DNA of 64,000 nt from Hyalella azteca (Eukaryota; Arthropoda; Malacostraca; Amphipoda; Hyalellidae): contig NW_025931515.1 in NCBI RefSeq assembly GCF_000764305.2, positions 124,001 to 188,000 of the forward strand. The letters are read 5' to 3'. Made by a program: the position numbers and the translations under genes. Each line of letters opens with the position of its first letter. Position 1 is the stretch's first letter. Positions 55,691-64,000 of the stretch are shown here, piece by piece. The notes below the pieces were generated by a model, which had not been told where the DNA came from, did not search any database, and worked only from the letters and a program-made list of their open reading frames with translations.

Positions 55691-58248
55691 TCGCCTGCAC
55701 CTGAAGTTTTATTCTTAGTTGTTGAATCATATGGCATCAAAGACAGGGCGGGTGATTGATGAAATTGAAGTGAGATTATTAATTTGATACATTAATTTTT
55801 CAATTGTATACAATGATCAGGAGAGCAAATTTTTTTCTATTTTCATGCTGGCAAGTAAATGGGAGTTCCATATCGTTGGTTGAAACTGGGCATTCTTTAA
55901 GTATTGCATAAACTAGATTGGAGTGCGGCACTGTATTCGTAATGACAATATTAATTATAACAGGACGCAGGATATTAGGATTTTCAAATTACAGAGCTTA
56001 TTTATTCTTGGCTAGAACGGGTCAACCTGCTCGCATATATAGATATATTCCAGAGGTTTGCTATATAATAAATCGCTTTTTGTAACGTTTATATTATTTC
56101 ATAATATCACCCTGATATTGTAATATTAACCACAATAATATATAATGTTATTAAGTTTGACTATTAATCAAATAGAATAATGCAACAATTATTTTACCAA
56201 TAATAAAAATATTTATTTAATTCTAAAATTGTTAATGAAATATCACCATCTCATTGCAAGATATGTAATTTATTCATCAGATACTACCAACAATTGGAGT
56301 AAAAGTGATGCGGTATGATGTTCAATTATATTGAAGTAATATTATGCCCAAATATATGAGCAAGCATCACATATGCAAGCAGTCCTCTGAATGAGAGGAC
56401 GCAAGCGGCAAACTTAAATTAATATTATCCAGAAGTCTGTTATTTATAGACCTGTTGGCATTATACTATTTTTATCATTTATTTAATCAATGACATCCTC
56501 ATTTTGCGCTCTGAACATCAGACATTCCAACACAAACATCTCCGCTGTCACGGCCATCCGAGTGCCAGATTTGGGTTAAACCTGAACCTCTGCATTGCAT
56601 TGCTGTGAAATTCCTGTTTTTTGAGCCAGTTATGCAAACGTTTCTGTCAGTATTAAAATTTATGAGTGGTTTTATCGGCGGCCACTCATTGATCAACTGT
56701 CAGCCGCCAATAATTCGCTGGTGATTAGACAAGTGATTGGATACTTAACACGTGTGGTCGTTAGAAGAGACACGTGGCAGCGACGTCGTGAGGTGACACT
56801 TATGACCAGACTCTGTTTGTGCTCGTCTTATAACATGGTTCTAATTTGTTATTCCTTGTTGTTGTAGCTAAATAAAAATAATAAAGCAATTGATTAATCA
56901 ATCAAGTCGTATCTCTATATAAACATCGTCCTCTATATATGCAAAGCGTAAATCAGAAGAATAATAGTTTTCGTCTAAATACGCTATTGAAAGAAATTAA
57001 TCAAGCCGCTTCATTGAAAAATTTGAAAATCTACGCAAAGCGAAAAGCATAAAAAGTACAAAAATAATGACCTAGATAATTTCAGAGATGCAAATAAAAG
57101 AATATAAATTGAATACAATAAACAAATTACTAATCAAAGCACATTTTTTAATCTGATAACACCCGAATATGTTGTTTTTCAATATCTAAAATTTAGAATG
57201 TTCTGTTGAGTTGTTTTTCTTTTAATTTCCGGAATTTAGGCGGTAACGTTATTTTAATGTTTGTAAGACATCTTAAAATCTGTAAGTGTTCAATCGATGT
57301 TCATTGCGGCCTTAATTGTTGGCATTGGCTGTATTGTATTATATTATATTGGTTGTATATATATATATATATTATATATATTATATTAATTGTTGGCATT
57401 GTATATAATATATATGGAACTCCCTTAACCCACGCGACGTTATCTGCATATGAGCTAAAACATGCTATTTTTAAAGCCTCAGTTAATCAATGCAATCGAC
57501 ACAAATGAATTTAAATTATTAATTTCTGCGATTATAAGTGATAATATATAGTAAAATAATAATAATTATTACTTTTTGGTATACAATTGAGAAATAGATT
57601 GGCCATTATAAGGTTTAAGTACGGGTTTCAATAGCAGGTCGTAGTATATATATACTCCTCATGCAAAGTCGAGTTATACGAGTATGCACTGAAGATAAAG
57701 CATGCATAGTCATTACTGGTGTACATGCACGCACTTGACTCTTTCCATCATTTTTTCATTTACTTTACTCTATATCATTTCCAAAATATACTTCCTCGCC
57801 TTAAAAATATTTCCTTACTATCACTGCAATTTTCAGTCTCCAATTATCTGCATTTTTACAGAAAAAAAGTAAATGTAGAAGGCTCAGGCTTGACTGCGAT
57901 ACCATATATGGCTTAAGATCTTCGACCGCCTTACCAAAAATAGTTCTATTGATGATGTGAACGAAAAATTACAGTTTTTTATTTAGGTTGAATACGAATG
58001 TCTCGGTGAATACACGAGCATATCATTATATATTGTAGCTTGATATACTCGAGAAAGCATGTCTGTAAAATAAATACCACATATTTGCGTCTTAAAGATG
58101 GTTGGCCGTTTAAACCACGATAGATATTTGAATATACAATGCAAAATAACACACGTTCATCAATAGTTGAAAGACACAAGCTGGGCCTGCTGAGACTAGC
58201 TGCAATGTCCACAAATCCAACCAATGAACCAAGTAAGCGTGCACGCAA
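55691..58248. other. Unique AT-rich sequence
   Basis: No gene supported. An (at)n-rich run occurs at about 57340-57415 and includes a duplicated aattgttggcattg. Stops are frequent in all frames. Confidence 0.45.
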
Positions 58249-58610
58249 AACCCAGGACGTCGGGTTAAAAGACTTGCTATTTAAATACGATACAATGCGG
58301 CATCCTATAGACGCCTAGTAAAATCCCAAGAAGTCGTGGAATAAAAAATTTGATCTCAGATACTATATACTTCACATCATTAAGTATTGTGTAAAAACCC
58401 AACACGTCGCGTATAAACAACCAGTTATCGTAGATACGATAAAACACTGCACCATAACTACAGTGCACATCCCAAGACGTCGTGTATAAACAACGCTGTC
58501 TTAGATACGATAAAACACTGCACCATAACTACAGTGCACAACCCAAAAGACCTCGGGTTTTTAGAGACCTGCAATCCTATAGACAATAATATACGCGGAC
58601 CACTAAGCAG
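58249..58610. repeat. 71-75-bp array, about 5 units, with internal hairpin
   Basis: Units start at 58249, 58322, 58397, 58468 and 58541 (aacccaNgacgtcgNgNtaaa). The two central units are almost identical and carry cactgcaccataactacagt g (58445-58465, 58516-58536), in which CACTG and CAGTG can pair. Outer units are strongly diverged. Confidence 0.85.
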
Positions 58611-59224
58611 TATGTAAAAAAACACGACACAAAAAACCTACGACGCAAGAGACAAATTTCTGCTCCGCGACCGCGCGCGACGTATGGCATAAGCAGTGAA
58701 TTATACGCACTGTTCAGCACCATGAGTCGCTAATGGTGAGAATGGAATGTGAATTATTTCATATGCTCAGGCGTCGTAAAACGCGACCGTCTTGCCATTA
58801 GAAGAGCTCACTTGCAAGGCACAGATTTATGGCCACGAGCTCCCTTTTCGTCTCAATTAAAAATAAAAGGTGAATTACGCATGGCCAGGTTTTGACCAGC
58901 CAGCGGTAATTGAGTATTAAAACTAATGCGAATTGATTCGGTTTACCCTGAAACGCATAATTAAATTCTCAGGTAATAAGGAAATAATCATGTTCTGGAT
59001 AATAGGAAGATAGCGTTTCGTTAGAGTTTCACAAAAGGTAACTTCAAACATCTGCAGAAAAGCAGATGGTGCCACGAAGATGGCATTATTGTCGCCTTGG
59101 AAGTAATATTTCTTGAGGAAACCATCCAATTAGTGAGCACCCACAGGCCTTCAGGCCCGCCTACCTCTGCATGTGACAGCTTCACAGACCCCGCCTCTTG
59201 CACGTCGCCCCTGCCCTCAGTCCC
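58611..59224. other. Unique sequence
   Basis: A CpG-rich piece lies at 58655-58690 (gcgaccgcgcgcgacg). No gene supported. Confidence 0.4.
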
Positions 59225-59440
59225 GGCCCTGGCAAGTGAGGGTAGCCACAGTTGTGTCTATTGTGAGGGAGGTCGCATCTGTCGCCTTCAGAGGGAACCA
59301 CAGTTTCCAAGAGTGACCGCAGTTGCGCTGATTGTGAGGAAGACAACGGTTTTTACTCGAGAGGGACCACAATTGTGCCGATTACGACAGTTCAGTTGCC
59401 TTGATTGTGAGGAAGATCACAGTTGTTTCGATGCAGATAA
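59225..59440. repeat. Degenerate ~25-bp repeat (cacagttgNNNNgattgtgagg)
   Basis: The phrase attgtgagggaggtc / attgtgaggaagac / attgtgaggaagatcac recurs with intervening ccacagttt and agagggaccac variants, about eight diverged units. A 139-codon frame (59097-59516) spans it; cysteine pairs in its peptide follow the repeat, so I do not call it a gene. Confidence 0.55.
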
Positions 59441-59769
59441 AGACCTCATGTGGAACTTTCACAGGGTATTAAAAGACATATTAATTGATGGGGGTAATAA
59501 CAGCCGTATCAATTAAGATGGTGGGATGTGACAACTACTCTCAGTACTGAACAATGAGTTGTCTCAAGTATTAACAAAAATGAATACTTTCATGGTAACT
59601 CCTGCATTATAGGCTCCTAAAATATTCAATTACCCCTGCACTTCAAAACTTTTTTTTATCGGCACTTACAACGAAAAAGAGGGATATTTAAAGGAAAAAT
59701 TATAGCGAAACAGATTTAGTTTCCCGGTTTCCTTTAGATTTTACAGAAACCGGAAATAACATTGCCAAT
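59441..59769 (+). other. Region upstream of the eh1-motif exon
   Basis: AT-rich, without a clear TATA box or initiator that I would defend. It ends with ccggaaataacattgccaat just before the ATG at 59770. If that ATG is the real start this includes the 5' untranslated region. Confidence 0.4.
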
Positions 59770-60466
59770 ATGGCGACTCCTCCTCTCACCCCGACGTCGT
59801 CGGAAGATCTCGCAAAACTACCAGAAATTGTCCGACCAAAGTCAGTCAAAAGCACATTTTCTGACGCCACCAACTTTTCTATTGACTCTTTACTATCATG
59901 CAAAACATCTCCCAATATTTCCTGTCACATCAAACCTTCCACATCACCTGCAGCATCTTCCACATCGGACATCGTCTATCCCCCTCCTAGTACTACTGAC
60001 GACCCCACCATGGCAGGAGCTGTGGTATCCTCAACCACCGCACTACCACTCATCCATCACGGTATCTTTAATCGAACAATTAACCTGTTCAGGCCACGGC
60101 CGTCGTTCTTCAGCCCTCCAGCTCTGCAAAGTTCGGAGTTTGTTCACCTTCATCCGCCTAAAGTTCATCCAGGTTTCGAACCGCAACTTTTGAGACGCCA
60201 ACTTTCACCACACGACCTGCACTTCGGAGTCCCCCAGACCTCGCAACTTCCGACTTCCCCCAGCTGCTTCCAAGACTTGGATTACCAGAGAAAAGTCGAT
60301 GGGAAGCGTAAGCTTGCATCCATCACTGAGGATGAAGAAAATCCAGGGATTCATCCACCATTGGAGGACGAGATGGACGGAATGTCGACCACGGACGGGG
60401 ACGAGACGGGGACCGAAAATGGCGGTGGCGTCACGACGTCGTGCGAGCTTCCGGGCAGCGACTCCG
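59770..60466 (+). CDS. Probable first coding exon of an eh1-motif transcription factor
   Basis: The frame opens with ATG in aatATGGcg and codes for 232 residues plus one base. A donor-like sequence CCG|GTGAGC then follows at 60467, so the exon would end in phase 1. Residues 36-42 are FSIDSLL, a good match to the eh1 (engrailed homology 1) Groucho/TLE-binding motif FxIxxIL. It is followed by a serine/proline/threonine-rich middle, a short basic patch (KRK, 179-181) and an acidic stretch from about 187 to 216. An N-terminal eh1 motif, low-complexity linker and acidic block before the DNA-binding domain are typical of NK-like and other homeobox proteins, but also of some Fox, T-box and zinc-finger factors. 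No DNA-binding domain lies downstream within the window, so it would be in a later exon. GC content is well above the flanks. The 3' end (codons 213-233) is repeated at 61014. The frame continues ~30 codons past the donor into AT-rich DNA, which I take as intron. Confidence 0.6.
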
Positions 60467-61618
60467 GTGAGCAGACGCACGCGCTGTGGAAATTTTCTAT
60501 AAATTTTAATGAAAATATTTCATTCTCATTTGTTATCATCATGAGAATATTTTAACTGAAAAAAATTTTTCAGAATGGAATACAATATTCACTTTTTTCT
60601 CATTTATTATCAGAATGAGAGTATTTTAACTGGAAAAATTTGTTCAAAGTGGAATGCGATATTCACTTTTTTCTCATTTATTATCACAATGAGAATATTT
60701 TAACTGGAAAAATTTGTTTAAAACGGAACGCAATATTCACTATGGAAATATTTTTCATCTACTCTGGGGACTTAACTTATTTCCCTATGGAAATATTTTA
60801 TTTGCTCCTAGGAGAATTTTTCAATTGAAAATATTTTATTTACTCTGGAAAAAATTTTTCTGCTGAAAATTTTTCATTCGCTTCGGGGTGATTTTTCTGA
60901 TTCGGGTATGATTCTATACATAGAGCTCCTCTTTCTGGATAGCATCTTATTCAAAAAATAAACTGGAATCTTATGTATTTTTAAGGAAATATTATTTCGA
61001 TTCTTTGCAAATAACGGGGACCGAAAATGGCGGTGGCGTCACGACGTCGTGCGAGCTTCCGGGCAGCGACTCCGGTGAGCAGACGCACGCGCTGTGGAAA
61101 TTTTCTAGACATTTTATTGAAAGTATTTTATTCTCATTTATTATCACAATGAGAATATTTGAACAGAAAAATTTTGTTCAGAATGGAATGCAATATTCAT
61201 TTTTTCTCATTTATTATCACAATGAGAATATTTCAACTGGAAAAATTTGTTCAAAGTGGAATGCGATATTCACTTTTTTCTCATTTATAATGAGAATATT
61301 TTAACTGAAAAAATTTGTTCAAAATGGAATGCATTATTAACTATGGAAATATTTTTCATCTTCTCTATATGGACTTAATTTATTTCCCTTTTGGAATTAT
61401 TTTATGTGCTCTTGGGAGAATTATTCAATGGAATATATTTTATTTACTTTGGAAAAAAAATTTTCAGCTGAAAATTTTTTTTATTTACTCTAGGGTGATT
61501 TTCTGATTTGGGTATGATTTTATATATAGAGCTCCTGTTTCTGGATAACATCTTATTCAAAACAGAAACTGGAATCTTATGTATTTTAAAGGAAATATTA
61601 TTTCGATTCTGTGCAAAT
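60406..61618 (+). repeat. ~608-bp tandem duplication covering an exon end and intron sequence
   Basis: 60406-61013 and 61014-61618 are co-linear. The first ~95 bp (21 codons, donor and start of the intron, to ttttcta) are identical, while the following intron part differs by many substitutions and small indels. Within each copy a ~70-bp AT-rich sub-repeat (tctcatttattatcacaatg agaatatttt) occurs two to three times. The second exon-end copy has no AG acceptor directly before it (gcaaataacgggg), so it is probably not spliced. Confidence 0.9.
60467..60472 (+). other. Predicted splice donor (GTGAGC)
   Basis: GTGAGC after CCG. GC-rich codon-like sequence changes to AT-rich sequence within about 30 bases. 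An identical site is at 61075-61080 in the duplicated copy. Confidence 0.5.
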
Positions 61619-63217
61619 TTGGATTTTGAGATCCTGTCCAGATATTTGTGATACAGAATATGCGCAAATCACATACATACATTTACATTTTCTCATACAA
61701 GTTTGATTGAATACCAGTGCATGCTTATTACTAATAATGCTTGATAATGAAATTGTATTTTCGAAACGTCGCATTCCATTAAAATGTCAATTGGTAACCT
61801 GCTTTTTGATCTCCCGGCGCCAGCAAGAAATTTTTTTCGACTCATTGACAAAACGAATAAAAGATTATTATTAATTAAAAAACATGCTCTGGTCTTCAAT
61901 CAAACTTGCATAAAATAAAAGCTTCTGCCGAACTACACCAATTTTCTCAAACGCGCATTTTAATGATTATGGCAATGACAGAATTCTGTAAAAATACATA
62001 GGAAAATTTAAAAAAAAACTTAGATTATATGCTTGTTTATGAACATTTTGAAATTATTCTGGTATTATTGTGCTGTATTGATGCATATTGATAGATTAGA
62101 TATTCTCTTTGGTATAACTTCGAAGCAATATACCCTCATTGGCAATCGCTCGTCTACAACGACGATAATATTAATTCATTCATATAATCCGCTTGCGCTA
62201 ACACGTTCCCGCCAAATTTGCATTTGTTGCATTTTTTACAAATTTTAAAGCACCCTCACTGCCTTCATGATCGCAGTGATAATAAGTATAGTCCAATGTG
62301 GCATTACAACATTTATCTGGATGAATTTTTATTTTTACTGAAAGAGTTGAGCGGTTTTATTCCAATGTAGTATTTCTAACTGCAACATACTCCTTAAACC
62401 AATATTAATCAATCCCTTGCTTCCAAAAAATGAAACCCTTCGCACTGCGAGAAATTGCGAGCGTTTCGTAAGAAACATTCACGAATATTTTCATTTTATG
62501 ATAAGAAATACTTTATGGCCGTAATATGAATTATTTTTCAAAAATTAACGCAAAAGAAAAATTATTGGCTTAATAGCTTATTTTTTGAGAAAAGGTAAAT
62601 TCTAATGCATGTCTCTTATTGCAACCATTATTATATATTAGGTAATGTTAACATAATTACTTTTTTTAAAAGGTACTTTTTAAGAATTAGAATTACTTTT
62701 TTTTAAGAATTTAAATAGAATGTGCCGAAATCAATTACACTTGTAGAATAGCTAAACATATGTACGATCTACTCTTCGTAAAACAAAATCTTGGGCCAGT
62801 AAAAGTAAAATGGGCCAGTATAATTTTCGAGGACAAAACTACCTTATATCAAAAAATGGAGGGTAAAATTACGTACAGGTCAATAGACAAGCGGGCCGCT
62901 CAATTGGCAAAATTATTATAAGAAATACTAATTATTTAAAATAAAACACATAAAAGTATTTTCATTTAAGAGCGTTTCTTTTCTTGCTATGTAAGCAACT
63001 AGAAGCATGCAAATGTGGGTGGTGGAGTCCGTAGGTTGTAATGTTCCCGATTTTGCAATTGTAATAAATCCTATTCCCATTTATTGCTCTATAAATTAAA
63101 TGAGGTAACATTTATTAAACAGTTAGTAATTCGTTAAAATAATGTAGCAACAGCAATTTCATCATTGCGTTAATAAATATTTTTATTCGTTTGAGCGTCG
63201 GACATCCTTAAAGCGAC
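61619..63217. other. AT-rich unique sequence, possibly intron
   Basis: No exon recognised. The phrase gggccagtaaaagtaaaatg is repeated in part near 62793-62820. Confidence 0.4.
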
Positions 63218-63390
63218 TGGATGAGATGATGTATGGATGAGATGATGTATGGATGAGGCGATGTATGGACGAGATGATGTATGGATGAGATGATGTATGG
63301 ATGAGATGATGTATGGATGAGATGATGTATGGATGAGATGATGTATGGATGAGATGATGTTTGGATGTGATGATGTATGGATGCGATAAT
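63218..63390. repeat. 16-bp array (gatgagatgatgtatg)n, about 11 units
   Basis: Nearly perfect units with variants gatgaggcg, gacgagatg and gatgtgatg. Confidence 0.94.
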
Positions 63391-63395
63391 GTAGT

Positions 63396-63665
63396 ACTAG
63401 GCAATAATGTATAAGCAATAGGCAATAATGTAGCAATAGGCAATAATGTAGCAATAGGCAATAATGTAGCAATATAGGCAATAATGTAGCAATAGGCAAT
63501 AATGTAGCAATAGGCAATAATGTAGCAATAGGCAATAAAGTAGCAATAGGCAATAATGTAGCAATATAGGCAATAATGTAGCAATAGGCAATAATGTAGC
63601 AATAGGCAATAATGTAGCAATAGGCATAATGTAGCAATAGGCAATAATGTAGCAATAGGCAATAA
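63396..63665. repeat. 18-bp array (caataggcaataatgtag)n, about 14-15 units
   Basis: Near-perfect units; two carry a two-base insertion (caatataggc) and one lacks a base. It follows the 16-bp array directly. Minus-strand frames of up to 175 codons are artefacts. Confidence 0.95.
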
Positions 63666-64000
63666 TATGATCATGCAAGTAAAAAACATTATGAAGAAAC
63701 TATCCAACAAATATTGCTTTCAGTAAAGCTTATACACATCAAGTATGCCACATGCGAGTATATATGCATTTATGATAGTTTTTCGCGAATAAAGGTTTTA
63801 TAGCATGAATGCGAGCGAAAGGAAGTGTCGAAGACCTCAAAATTTGTTAGTAAATATCCCCAATGTATCATTTAGAATAGGATTGAAATATGGTAAGTGT
63901 ACCGTAATCATTTTCAACAATATTTATTTGCGCGTAATTCAATGTTAATACAAACATTTTATGGATACACGCTTCAAAGTTTACATTTTCCAGGACGTTA
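63666..64000. other. Unique AT-rich sequence to the window end
   Basis: No gene or repeat recognised. Confidence 0.4.

Noticed and set aside
59097..59516. 139-codon cysteine-containing frame upstream of the eh1 exon
   Set aside because: Its cysteine pairs follow a degenerate ~25-bp DNA repeat; it more likely reflects a minisatellite than a zinc-binding protein.
63183..63710. 175-codon and overlapping frames at the right end (minus strand)
   Set aside because: Two simple arrays of 16 and 18 bp in series; no non-repeat coding part.
1..64000. Telomeric repeats (ttagg or ttaggg) or centromere-size uniform satellite
   Set aside because: No run of telomere repeats was seen, and the arrays are short and mutually unrelated, so the chromosomal position cannot be inferred.

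Overview
This is nuclear DNA from an animal with a large, repeat-rich, AT-rich genome. An arthropod is my best guess, but nothing in the window names the species. No bacterial, phage or plasmid gene organisation is present. Long open reading frames are almost absent, and most of those that occur are tandem repeats read through in frame. The clearest exon has a eukaryotic splice donor and an eh1-like motif typical of animal transcription factors. I see no complete gene, no reverse transcriptase, no transposase and no true tRNA or rRNA gene.

The window is dominated by tandem repeats. Adding up the arrays I could delimit gives roughly 19-20 kb, about 30 percent of the window, in more than fifty arrays with unit lengths from about 10 bp to over 600 bp. 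Several show higher-order structure: a 42-bp alternating dimer inside a 21-bp satellite, a 63/84-bp order inside a 21-bp satellite, and a ~162-bp order inside a ~32-bp satellite.

Layout. 1-6485 and 7416-12402 are two diverged copies of one segment. They carry the same array families at different copy numbers, and copy B alone holds a tRNA-like (SINE-type) insertion. 12.4-15.5 kb is mostly non-repetitive. 15.8-18.1 kb is a ~1.08-kb tandem duplication that includes a 54-bp satellite; the same satellite recurs near 20.9, 26.8 and 55.4 kb. 18.9-31 kb and 33-40.8 kb are chains of arrays, including the largest (about 34.3-36.7 kb). 41-48.4 kb is mostly unique and holds two short inverted-repeat elements and one possible internal exon. 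48.7-55.7 kb is arrays again. 55.7-60 kb is mostly unique and leads to the best coding exon (59770-60466), whose 3' end is repeated in a ~608-bp tandem duplication. The window ends with two simple arrays.

Assembly quality matters here. Three perfect or near-perfect Nextera mate-pair junction adapters (two inverted 19-bp Tn5 mosaic ends) lie inside the sequence at 7853, 12403 and 19584. Five single-N joins all touch a tandem array, and two ~200-N gaps also lie beside arrays. Neighbour relationships across those points should not be trusted. I found no convincing undescribed functional system. The most interesting biology is the eh1-motif exon with its duplicated splice-donor end, the higher-order satellites, and a dispersed repeat family with an internal 54-bp minisatellite.
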